Under the pieces are notes generated by a model. The model worked only from the letters and a program-made list of their open reading frames with translations, ran no database searches and was not told the origin of the DNA. Made by a program: the position numbers and the translations under genes. This document shows positions 49,661 through 61,435 of a DNA stretch of 64,000 bases, piece after piece. This stretch comes from Sipunculus nudus. Lineage: Eukaryota > Annelida > Sipuncula > Golfingiida > Sipunculidae. The DNA lies in NCBI GenBank assembly GCA_026874595.1, contig CM049308.1, positions 52,897,624-52,961,623 on the forward strand. Reading direction: 5' to 3'. Every line of letters begins with the position of its first letter. The stretch's first letter is position 1.

Positions 49661-50559
49661 ATCCACGCGCCCACGCTTTAATAAATAGAAACATATTTTT
49701 ATGTTACCTCACAGATTGATATTGTAAATAATACAAGATCTTTCTTATTATCTGCCTGCCTATAGGAGATAAAAATTCCACTCGTTCTCGTGTGTTCACG
49801 TCCCAATCTTAAGGTTTAACAGGCATATTAAATAATGGATATACTGTGTATAGGTCACTGGTTAGATGGTGTAAATGAACCCCCGTCAAACAAAGAAACA
49901 ATTTAATTGCGGAAAAAATGCCTCGCGAGTAAATATGAATAAATACGAACCCTTATTGATATGTACTGACAGTCACATATTTAAGTGATTCTTGTCAATC
50001 TGACGGACCATAACATTTATAAGGTCTTATTTCTTTTAATTACATATCCTGTCTCCGATATTATGTGGATCATTCAAGCGTCCTCTCCTGGCACTCTCAA
50101 ACCCAAACAAGTGGTGATTAAAGACGTCCACACGTATTGTCCTGTAGCAGTCTTTCCTGCTTCATGGTGTATTTGCATGTAAAGCAATAATCAGCAAACG
50201 ACTGGCCCCAACCTGCGTAACCTATACCTCGCGTGAGCGTTAATTGAATGAGTGGATAAAATGCTATTGTTTTTACTAATAAATTAGACTGCTTCATTGG
50301 GTATTTAAATGACCGGTTACCGACAGGTTCGTGTTCCGAGATTTTTCCATTAAGTGTTTTCACACTTTGTTTGCACACACAGAGAGCTCTAGACCCAGTA
50401 GAAATATCATTTGCATGACCTAAATTCGTTTTCCTCATGTTAACTCGTGCCTGTCATAAACCGATTAAGTTTAATCTTATCAAGTCTCCTGCCGCAGCTA
50501 TTGTTGCAGAATGTACGTCAAAATGGATCTGGGTAAATTCAGGCGAACATGCAGGGTAC

Positions 50560-52152
50560 CTAGGCATGGATGTATTGCTCCAGGGGTCTCTTTTAAGGTC
50601 TTGTGCACGTTCCTTCGAGAAATTAAGGCAAAAATTGAATGTTCCCATTCAAAACCTGTTGTTACACTCTTGAACTGCCAAATATCAAAACCACTAGTCT
50701 TTTTTTGTTCATATGTAGCATAAATATTCTTCAAAACATTTCTTACGTACGTGCCAGAAATTGGTTCAATATTACTTTATTTGGACCGCAGCATGACATA
50801 TTGTGACACATAACATAGTAAATGTCGAAGCTAGAGACTTTTATTTCAAGGATACAACTCAATGTAACGTACAGAAATTACATCAGAATTTGCATAAATG
50901 TAAAATCAGTACCTTAAATTTTGCCCAACTTTGGCCAAGGTACATTCTTTCTCCGTATGCACTGTTGATTTAATTTTTAAAGTATATACACAAAAGGATT
51001 TAATCTTTTAAAATCTAAAATAAGAAAATATTGCTCAAAAATCGGTCTAGTTATTGAAGTTTTATAGGGCCCTGTTGTATTCAGTAGCATTGTGAAGCTC
51101 CAGACAGCCCATTGCTGTAGGTCACTTTATCCAGCTGTGCCTGATTAATAATGCATCGCTTGGGGAGCACCCCTGCTGTCACAGGTGTACAGTTCATCTC
51201 ATATTTCTCATATACCCCCCCCCCCCCCCTCCACCACACACTAACAGTACCATACACCAAGTTTAATTCAATTGTTTGAACTCTGTTACCATAAATGTAA
51301 ATCTGTTTTCACTGCAATGTAAAAAAACTTTTCTTGAAGTAGTAATTCAAGGAGTTTTCAGAAGATGTCATGTTGTGGTAATGTGGCATTTATAGAGAAA
51401 ATTTCCCTATTAAATAATTGTGACAAACTAATTATTCAAAATGTAATTAAATCCAGCAGTAAGCATAATTTGAAAATATATGAGCCTGTTATTGATAAAT
51501 AATTGTACAATTTATAATTATCAATTCTGAATCAAGTTATATTTTAATATGTTTATTATTTTTTTGCAAATTTGTAATATATATATATATATATATATTT
51601 GTGATTGAAAAATAAATATATCTGCATGTTTAATGTAATGTTATATGAGCAAAATTAGGGAAACTTAATTATGCAATTTAGAATTGTGAATCAACTTATA
51701 TATTCAAATATATAAGTTATATTGCAAATTGGTAAAATGTATAAACATAAAAAAAAATTGATATAATAAATGGGAAATAAAATGATAAGGTTTATTTGTC
51801 CACCTCTCTGTCTGATTTTGAATATTTAATAATTGTGAATCAACCTTTTTTTGTGTAAGCAAAATTAAAATTAAAATTCATATCCTGCATGTATATCAAT
51901 ATGCAGAAGTGTTTGTATATGCGGAACCATTTATTCCATGCACCTTTGCACTGGTTAGATCATGGATTGCTCTTTAGCTGAGTAAGACCGGTAACGCGTG
52001 ATTTACACATATGTATTACCATGGAATATTTGAAGAAAACCTTTTTTAAATTCTTCGCATTACAGCAGACACAATTGCAGCAAACTAAGTTGGTAGAATT
52101 TCTAAGTGTCAGATATCAGCTGAGCGTCATGACCCCTGGGTCACTTATTTAT
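50560..52152. mobile_element. AGCTCAGCTGAC-family repeat, copy 4 (body and tail)
   Basis: Carries CGTTCCTTCGAGAAATTAAG, CCAAATATCAAAACCACTAG, GCCCAACTTTGGCCAAGGTAC, TTGATTTAATTTTTAAAGTAT, a C-tract near 51,216 and the tail CAGCTGAGCGTCATGACCCC (52,117 onward). The order is the same as in copy 3. Confidence 0.75.
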
Positions 52153-52935
52153 TTGCTCCAAGGCTGTTTAATACCTAGCACATGGGTAGACAAATTTTCG
52201 AAATATTTTGTACCTAGAATAAATGTTTAAATTATTAACACCACGTAGCTGAAAAAAATTCCGGACTTTAAAGTACTGTGATAAAGGAAGTATTAACCTA
52301 GCTGTGTATAAAAAGAACACTTTCCCCTTCATGTAATGAAACGGTCAGCAACTGAGAAAAGAGTAACTTCAGGTCACCCTAAATTTGTGACGCAGAGTCA
52401 TATTTTAACAACATCGGACAAAAGCCACGTAAAGGGTCACGTTCGTTCGATATTTCCGGGGACCAAGCGTGGCTCGTGTCTTCGCCCTGCTTATTTATTA
52501 GCTTTACAAGTGTTTGATGTATAATAAATTCTCCCTGCTGACTTTTATTTTCCCTCGAGACCATAAAATGAAGTCACAGCCCTAGGCGTAGGAAATGCAA
52601 TCAACGAATATGCCAGTCATCCACGTTCACTGGAAATTTACGGAGAAAAAATCGCTTTCGAATATCGTTTTTCTTGATGTATACAATTGGCCTAAAAGGC
52701 TAATCAGCCAGTTTGCATGCATTGACCTAGTCAAAAGGTCATTCGAGTGTATTCATATGAAAAAAAATAGTTGTAAACACACTGTTACACGTTCAATACA
52801 AAAAAAGGCTGATAAATTTTCCGGGAAAACTTACTTATTCACAGTGGATGATGGTATTGTATCAAAATAATGTACGTGATTTGTGTTTTCTGTGCCAATC
52901 ATTACTTATCATTTTTATTATAGTCCGCCATGCCT

Positions 52936-53062
52936 TGATTAATCGCATTCACTACGCTTCGGCCATTTGAAATCAGTTCGGTAAAGGTAAAACAAAAGGT
53001 CTTTTGTTTTAACTTTGCCGAACTGATTTCAAAAGACCGAAGCGTAGTGAATGGATTAATCG
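52936..53062. repeat. Foldback palindrome with arms of about 62 bp
   Basis: The left arm (GATTAATCGCATTCACTACG ... AAACAAAAG) and right arm (CTTTTGTTTTAACTTTGCCG ... ATGGATTAATC) are near-perfect reverse complements with only a few unpaired bases and almost no loop. This is MITE/foldback-like or a strong hairpin. Confidence 0.93.
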
Positions 53063-54177
53063 GTTACTTGATTATTTTGTAAGTAACTTTTCCCCCCAAA
53101 AAAGTTGTTCTTGTCGAGGACCGGCGCCATTCATTGGACTTGAACTGAAACCTTATATTAACCGTATAATCGAGTAGAATACAGAAAGGTTTTCTTGGAT
53201 TCTTGGCGCAGTTATCCTTTTATGCTGTGTTTACGATTCTAAATATTAGTATATTATGCAGGCTCTCTATGACTTACACAAAATGACTTCGCGCGCTTCC
53301 CTCAGGGAGAAAATCCAGGAACTGGTCATACTTATTTAAAGATATTTTCGTGCAGGTACTGCCTCAATTTTTCTGTTGTCTTATGTAACTTTTAATTTGA
53401 GTATGTAAACATCTTCAGGGTTCTATTTCGGTTTAGCACTAGGTGACAGGGCAGGAGCACTCGCTTCCTATCATTTTATTTTGTATCCTGCTGTCACCAA
53501 GACCCGGTGTCTACCACACCTGCGGGTCGCCCTGGGTGTGTTAACAATCCCACTGCAGCGTTATAGCACGAAGCCCCCCCCCCCTAATTGACGCAATCGT
53601 TTATGAATGATACACGACTATGTGATACAGATTTCCATCAAGCTTGCGGAGCGCTCAAATTCGGTTGGGGCCGACCGTGAAAAATCCCATCGTTCCTCAG
53701 CTGAAATATGAACTAAAAAACTCTCAGGTTTAAGTCTTGTGTTCTATACCGCCAGACCACAGAAACCGGTACATGCCTATTTTAACAGCAGATGTCTGTC
53801 CATCTTCTGCCAGTTTTACTATTACCTTGAAGTTTTCAAAACCCAATATATACGATAAACAGTTAGCAATTTTGGAAAGAAAATGAACAAATTGGAATAA
53901 AAAAAATAATTATCATACATTCCGTATTCATAAATACCAAACAGATTATTTAAGTCTTCTGGACACTTTATATGGAATAAAAATTATATGGAATTCGCTT
54001 CCTACTACAATTAAAAAAATCTCCGACTCTTACATCATTTAAAAACGATTTAAATACTGATCTCTTTCGGCAAGCTTTTTTGTCATTTATATGTTTCATT
54101 TGTTTTTTCTTAAGTCAGTTACATTGCCAGAGAGGTGAGGTGGCTTAGGGGAAGACACAAGGAGTAGTTCTCCATGA

Positions 54178-54214
54178 AAGTGTGTGTGTGTGTGTGTGTC
54201 TGTGCGTGTGTGCG
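54178..54214. repeat. (GT)n microsatellite
   Basis: GT-rich tract with CTGTGC and GCGTAC interruptions. Confidence 0.85.
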
Positions 54215-54979
54215 TACGTGTCTTGTAACAAGCAGTTTGTGAGCAAAATAATTTAAGTCTGACCACTTGTGGCTGACTCTCAGTCAAATATAGACAAAAA
54301 CAGAACCATGCAATCACCATTTTAAGTCGGTATGTTAATCATTTCTTTTTTCGTGCTGTCGCATAATTGGCCTCAGGGCTCCAGCCGCAAGGTACGGCTC
54401 ACCGCGGAAGCCTGTGAAGTACATTTTGTTCTTTTGTTAATTTGTCAGGAACACTAGGGGAATCCTCAGCAAAGTGATTGTCTTTGGGATGAAAGGGGAC
54501 TGACCGTTAAAGCACAAAGTGCACGAGTTTCCGGAAAGGAAGTACTGGATGATTTATTTCCATTAACATGATTTTATTCTGTCTTGGGAAACTAGTGTAA
54601 TTTAACATAATCGAGCAGCTGATTTATTTTACGTTCATTTCTTTCGCCTTTCCTTTGCAGATTCACAGCTCGTTCTAATTATAGTTTTAAAACACTAGCA
54701 GGTGCTAATTGAATAAAACAGGAATTTCTCGGTTGTTTACAAGTTATTTCCTATTTATGTAACTTTAAGTATTTTTAGTCGTTAAGGCATCGTAATTACA
54801 TTTTTGTTTCATGAAGATTAAGGCCTTTCTAAGGTTTGTGGACCATATACCTCATCAGGACAACAATGAACAAGATGCAATCGTGTTATTCACTAGGCTG
54901 GTCCAGCAAATAGCTGTAAACGAAACAATGCATTTTTTTAGGTAAAACGGGCGAGATTTGACTAGTCTATATTAGGATG

Positions 54980-55425
54980 AGATTATAAAATGCCACAACA
55001 TGCAGAAAAATAGACCTCTCTAGCATCAAGGGTGACTGAGTTATGACATTTTCTGTTAAATCTCACATATAGTCACATATTCGACGCTGAACCTGACGAG
55101 ATTTCACGAGACTAACCACTGTGTCCAGATCCCTTTAGCATTGAAAGTGACCGAGTAATGTTTTGCCAAATATCCCATATTCTCTTTTGACGCCACTCGT
55201 AAAGAGATTAAACGAGGTTTTCTACGAAAATTTTTCAAATGCTACCACTTGCAGAAACGAAACTAGACCTCCCCAGCCTATAACATGACATAGTTTTAGC
55301 CGTTATTTTTTCCAAATCTTCCGCATTCTCGTTTGACGCCAAACCTGACGGAATTCGACGAGACCTAGAACTATGTCTATGAAAACTTGTTAAATGCTAC
55401 CTTAAGCAAAAAAACTAGGCCTGGT
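54980..55425. repeat. Degenerate repeat units
   Basis: AAATGCYACMAC-TGCAGAAA followed by TAGACCTC-C-AGC occurs near 54,988 and 55,236, with a partial unit near 55,392. TTTGACGCCA-AC and GACGAGA-T-ACGAGAC phrases lie between them. Confidence 0.55.
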
Positions 55426-56078
55426 TGCAGAATAATCGCTGATCAAAGAGTGAAAATGGTCTTTCTTCTTTCATGTTTCTTCACCTTGTTTGAGAGTAGT
55501 CATGTGTGCGCAGAATCGGACGGTTCGGACCTCTAGTCACGCAGTCTTGCTACGGTATATAACAAGACAAAAATGTATTGTATCAATTCACACACGGAAC
55601 CATAAGAATGTACATACAACAGAAAGAGTACTGGAAAGAGTAAATCCGTGTGCCGCATAACCATGCAGGGAATGGTTTCAAGTGGTATGCGGTCAAAATA
55701 AACTAAAAGCGTGAGACGAATCAAATATCGATACAAATGTCTATGTACATTTAACCACTAGGCTATGCACCGATAGTCTATTTATTGGATGAAATGTGAA
55801 AAATATGTGAATCCGTAGAGCACTTTTCTGAATATTCCGTAGATAGCAACTACTTTATACGACAAATCTGCGCCATCTTGTCTGACATCCTCGTCAAGAG
55901 GTCTGTCGGGTCAGTTATGTAGCTAATTCGGCATTTATTGATCAAACTTAACTGAACTCCGGCTCTTGCCAGGAAGCCTGTATTTGAAAGCTCTCCAAGA
56001 TGTTTTAAAAGCGACACAAGCTACCAAAAATACAAAAAAGTGTCAGTATCAGGACGGCGTTTTTATTTTAAGGAGTAA

Positions 56079-57243
56079 ACTAGAATACGGGTAGTCGACA
56101 AGCCACTACGTGTATCCGCCAAAATCAGAGTGGGACGGGTGAAGTGAGGCATGGATTGAGTAACAAGGGGAAATATAGTGAGGCGTGTTGCATATTAGCA
56201 TGGAAGTCTGCAGCCGAAATGTGTATGTAGGTTGTGCCACCTACCACAAAATCCAGAAAGCTATCAAAGTTGTATACAAATGCAAAATGACAAACCACTG
56301 CTGAAATATGAGTGATTTTATCCCATGGCAGACAAACAGACGGACCCTGTGCAAAAATGGTTGCAGGTGGTGCCACCAGTTTTGCGTATGATTAAGAGCT
56401 ATGTGAGATCTATATACATGCAAAATTTTGGCTCAATCGGCCAAACAGTTTTCGAGATATGAACTTGGATGTCTGCAGCGTAAAAGTGAATGTAGGTGGC
56501 GCCACCTGTCATAAGATCAAGAAAGCTCTCCAAGATGTATAAACCTGCAAAATTATAGGCAGATAAGTCAAACCAGTGCAGAGATATGAGTGATTTTATC
56601 CCACGGCAGACAAACAGACGGTTGCTGTGCAAAAATGGTTGTAGGTGGCGCCACCAGTTTTGCGTATGATCAAGAGCTATTTGAGATCTATACTCAAGCA
56701 AAAAGTTTGGCCCATTCGGTCAAACGGTTCCCGAGATATGAGCTTGGATGTCTGCAGCGTAAACGTGAATGTAGGTGGCGCCACCTGTCATAAAATCAAT
56801 AAAGCTGTCCAGGATGTATACACATGCAAAGTTTCAGGTGGCTAAGTGCAGAGATATGAGTGATTTTATCCCAAAGCAGATGAACAGATGGACACTGTGC
56901 AAAAATGGTTGCAGGTGGTGCCACCATTTTTATGTATGTTATAAAGCTATCCAAGGGCTACATTTGTGGAAAAAAAATTTTCCTGATCAGTCAAACGGTT
57001 CCCGAGATATGTGGGTTAATGTGTCATAACAGACGCAATGATGGACGCAGAGCGCAGAGGAAAGGTCAGAGGTCAAAACAAAATCGGGGCGCAGCAGTTC
57101 ACATGTGACCCGAACATATTCCCGGGTTTCGTAAAATTCCGCTTAGCGGGTACGGAGGAGTTCTCCGGACACATACGCGGCGGCGGCGGCGGCGTCCGGC
57201 TGGAAACATAGTATCCGCAAAAATCTGTTTTGGCGGATACAAT
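56079..57243 (-). mobile_element. Element with GGTGGCGCCACC palindromes, copy 2 (inverted relative to 31.4 kb)
   Basis: On the minus strand it starts TTGTATCCGCCAAAACAG, then a CGCCGCCGCCGCC run and TCCGGAGAACTCCTCCGTAC, as in copy 1. It ends GGCGGATACACGTAGTGGC ... ATTCTAGTT. Internally about five iterated units each carry GGTGG(C/T)GCCACC and GAGTGATTTTATCCCA. It is longer than copy 1 (about 1.16 against 0.88 kb) because it has more internal units. Confidence 0.82.
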
Positions 57244-58046
57244 AAGTTAGACCACAAATATGATAGTTTACAAAGACAAGAATATCGTAATTTGTTTAGG
57301 TTATTGTGTTCATCAATATTCAAGCTATGCCTTTACTTTGTTTTGAAGGCGGGTATTACTTTTATTCTGCTAATTTCGATCCTTGATCCTTTTTTTATGT
57401 CAACCCTTGACACTGGACATTCTCGTTGTGTGCAGTTATGACGGACGTACGGACCTCGCGGCTTGACCCAATCGTTAATACACTCGAGGTGACCGGATAA
57501 ACACTCGATCAGAAAAGAGTGGTCATTCTGAGCTGAACAGACCCTGAGGGTCCAAGGCCGGAGTGGTTCTCCTGAGTACACGGAGGTCTCCATAATCATG
57601 ACTAGTCAAGGACATCCAAACAGTCTGGGACCGTGGCCTTCAGGGTTATAAGTATTACAAGATGAAGGCCCTGGAAGCTGCTCTCCCTTGACAAATCTTC
57701 CATGCATGCAAGATATCTTACAAATCTAATTTCCTTGTCGCCTTTTGAAATAAATGATGGAAACAAATTATTGATTTCACCAGCTATATTGCCCAAGTAT
57801 CATGATTTATAAAAATGTTCAGTTTCTCGGGGTTGCAGTTGTCCAATTTCATCGCTAGATAACATAATAAAGCACGATTTAGATACTTGCATGGAAGGAA
57901 ATTTAAGTGACTTTTCTACTCTTCTGATGACTAATATGCTAATTAATAGATTCTATTGCGGTCAAGGAGGTCTGATACGGCTGGGCAAAATTAGAAGCAT
58001 GGTAGGCAAGGGATCATTGTAAGCCCCTTGAACATACTTCGATAAG

Positions 58047-58049
<3 letters not shown>

Positions 58050-58091
<42 letters not shown>
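58050..58091. repeat. (AT)n microsatellite
   Basis: AT tract of about 41 bp. Confidence 0.95.
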
Positions 58092-58093
<2 letters not shown>

Positions 58094-59557
58094 GATATAT
58101 GTAAAAAGTAAATGTAATTTAAAAGCAAATGATTACAATTACATTTACAAAAGTAAGTTCATGTAATTGATTACGATCGTGATTACAGCCACGATTACAA
58201 ACCTTGATATTGTCAAAAGGCAACACAAGAACTGAATACTCTAAATTTTATTCAATGCATGAAAAAAACTGGTGCAAATCATTGAAAGAGTAGAGTAGAG
58301 ATCAAGAAATGAAATAGATGAAATAGTCAGAAGGAAAAGAAATGATTTACAGCGTTTCAAATGCTTGTTGCAATTTCTAAACACACACATACATATATAT
58401 ATATAATTATTTTCATAAAATAAACATGTGTGCTACATATATTTATTTTCTATTTTGATATCGTCATGATTGTAAATCTACTGTGTTTAACCATAGTCAT
58501 CACAAAATCTGCACTCAGGATTTAATCGAAGAGGTCAGACCCAGTATGGATGACAGCTGCCCCTACATCAGTTAGCACTTAAAGTGAGAGGGGTAGAGTC
58601 AACATATCCCAAAACTCTGCCAAACAGAAGCTCTGAATCTGCACACGAGATGTGTCAAGTTTAAAATGAATACGGGTCGCTTGACAAAAAAGGAAATTAG
58701 TTCATGCACTTGAAAAGTGACACTTATAGTCTCAACCCCAACATGTCAATATATTTTGTGCTGCCTGGCTAAACAAACACATCAAAGTATTAATGTGATT
58801 AATGTAAAGATCTTTAAAGGGTCGGTCGTGGCCTGGGCGAATGAACCTCCATTGATTAGTATTCCTGTATGGGTCCCTATATGACATTTACGGCAAGGAC
58901 TAAAATTAGGTCGGCGTTTTAACATCGATTTTTATCATGGAGGCTTCCGTTAATAAGCCAGAAATAGGACTTGCCATTTAGAACAGCTGACTGGCAAAAC
59001 TACTCAAACTGAAAATCCACAGAATACGGTGGCTTGGAACGATAATGTGAATCTTACGTTTAATTGAATGGAGCATCAGTCCTCTCTGAAGTAAGGTTTT
59101 AGGATGCTTAATTAATTCAATCATTTTACCTGCACAAGCCTTAAGCCTTGATTGTTTTACAGGATTTAACAGCCATATCACGTAGTCACATTCGTACTAC
59201 AGAAATTTGTTATGATTCGTCCCACTTAAGACATTTTTAGCGTTATGTTTATTTTCAAAGTCAGCTTATTTTGAAAAAAAATCACCTATAAGTAAATCAA
59301 ATAGTCATTCCTATAATTATTTACAAAGAAAGCACCACCATACCTTTCAAAGAAAGTTAAAGTAACAATTGATTAAATATCTCAGAGAATACCAGTCATA
59401 TTGACTGAAGTGATAGGGACACTTTTTGATAGACGTTGATTGGATGATGGTAAAAATTGGTATCATAAATATGATAAAAAAGCTGAATGACGCCATCCTG
59501 ATATGTCACTGTATGGAGAAACATCCTGAAAGTTGGGAAATATCCATTTAACTAATT

Positions 59558-59634
59558 AACTAAACTCTTTCATTCTCTCTATATCCAGAATGCACAACTA
59601 AACTCTTTCATTCTCTCTATTCCCAGAATGCACA
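59558..59634. repeat. 38-bp tandem duplication
   Basis: AACTAAACTCTTTCATTCTC then TCTAT and CCAGAATGCAC occurs twice, head to tail, with two mismatches. Confidence 0.92.
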
Positions 59635-60029
59635 TAATGTTCTGTAATTGTAGCAAAATGGACAGAAATATCAGCATGTCAAATTATTGCAAAAAACTGA
59701 TGGATATGCACCCATTGGTAGTATGGACTTTCTAAAAGATGAACTTGCCCTTCCAGTAAAGCAAATATCCCGCTTAACTAAGGAAAGGAAATCAAATTAA
59801 CATTAAATCCTTTACACAGAAGAAAATTACTGCATTTATGAAATATATAAAAAGTTTGACTTTAATAAATCATGTATTTAGCATTACCTGTTGTCTTTTA
59901 CATTATGAAAGAGGGACAAATAACTTCCTTCATCAGTGGTACGATTTTGAAGCCACAGATACATAATGTACGTGGGCGTCCCCGGCGCCACATATCAGAC
60001 AAAGGATGGAGACCAATATATAAATGTCA

Positions 60030-60180
60030 TCAGTAATCCCACGGAAAGATCACCGTGACCAACTGATGTTTGAGAGCAGTGCCACGGAAACTTGGCAAAA
60101 GCCATATAAAATTCGAGATGCGTCTGACAGCTAAGCTTTCTAAGCATAGCTTTTTCACTCCATTAGATAAAATTGTCTGA
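60030..60180. repeat. Direct repeat, copy 1 (partner 61,308-61,435)
   Basis: ATCCCACGGAAA, GTTTGAGAGCAG and TCTGACAGCTAAGCTTTCTAAG are shared, in order, with the segment at 61.31-61.43 kb. Confidence 0.7.
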
Positions 60181-60439
60181 GCAGAAATGTCAAGGCTACT
60201 GAATAGTGGGGAGGAGCGGTCAAAGACCTCGGAAACCAGTTTAATTTTGAAGAAGTAGCTACTCATCTGTCTCGAGTATTACTGCTTTTGGATCTTCTCC
60301 ACAGCAAGGTCGATTTTATATCTCATTAGTTCTTCATGTTTAGGCAATGAGCTGCCTTGTGAAAGGCCAATGTTCTGAATAGGTGTAAATTTAGGTTTGC
60401 GTGACATCTAATGCGTCTGAACCAGCTGCATGCAACCAG

Positions 60440-60635
60440 GGATATCTCATTGCGGGCTGTCTCACTGCAGGGTATCCCAGTAAGGAATATTTCATTGAAG
60501 GATACTATATACATTTAGGGGTATTTCATTGCGTGGTATCTCATTGCGTGGTATCTCATTGGGTGGTATCTCATTGCAGGGTGTCTCATGCAGGAATATG
60601 CCTTTGGGGAATATTTCACTGAGGAGTAATTTGCT
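60440..60635. repeat. 15-bp minisatellite
   Basis: About twelve imperfect units around GGGTATCTCATTGCG, best preserved at 60,520-60,585. One forward frame reads as five-residue repeats (RGISL, GGISL, QGVS), but the open frame is only about 90 codons with no support as a gene. Confidence 0.85.
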
Positions 60636-61307
60636 GATGCTAACAACAGAAAAAAACTCTCAATTAGAACATGCATTTCGCCTTACCAAAATATTTTGCA
60701 AAGATATTTCTTCCTCCCCAGATTCTAATGTTAAATATCTCTTTGAAGTGATGAGAATTTTAAAGGTGTCCATTCGCCTACCTTTTAAAAAAGAATTTAT
60801 GTGATTTTTGGCTTCATGTGTGTATATATTAATGATCTAAGGGTAATTTTCGATGTAAAAAGTTATTATAGCGCCTTCGTGAAGGATGTATGAACTTGTT
60901 TATCAACAACCTGTTTGTAAACACAGCAATGCTGACAAACGGGAAAAACTTGTAACCAAAGGTGGTAGGTTACTAATATGAGGAGGTAGAAAGGTCATTT
61001 TTGTTTAAAACACCATTTGCAAAGCCCTGGCTGATCTGACTTGCTGCCTGATCCCTTGTTGAATTTGTTTTGATTATTTTTGGCGCCCCCCCCCCACATT
61101 ATAAACACGTTGATTTAAGCTAAACAAGCAGTCCGTGTGCGGTGATATCCACGTTGTCTGGCCTATTTTTATGAACGGTTCAAGGAATTACCTTTAGTTA
61201 ATAAAGGTCAGATAGATGATTGGGCCCCTTTAAGTATATCTGTAAATGAACTGTGTTTGTGTCAGCCTCATTCATACATCAGAGAAAATACGGTCATCAG
61301 GATACGT

Positions 61308-61435
61308 AATATCCCACGGAAATAACATAACGATAGTTGTTATCACGTGTTTGAGAGCAGCTGTAGTTTGAAATCTGTTTCTGACAGCTAAACTTTCTAA
61401 GCTTAGCTGTTTTATATCTTTAGAGAATGTTGTTT
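61308..61435. repeat. Direct repeat, copy 2
   Basis: Shares ATCCCACGGAAA, GTTTGAGAGCAG and CTGACAGCTAAACTTTCTAAG with the copy at 60.03-60.18 kb. Confidence 0.7.

Noticed and set aside
56125-57108. Several overlapping open frames of 60-100 codons on both strands
   Set aside because: They repeat with the internal units of the GGTGGCGCCACC element and show no conserved protein features.
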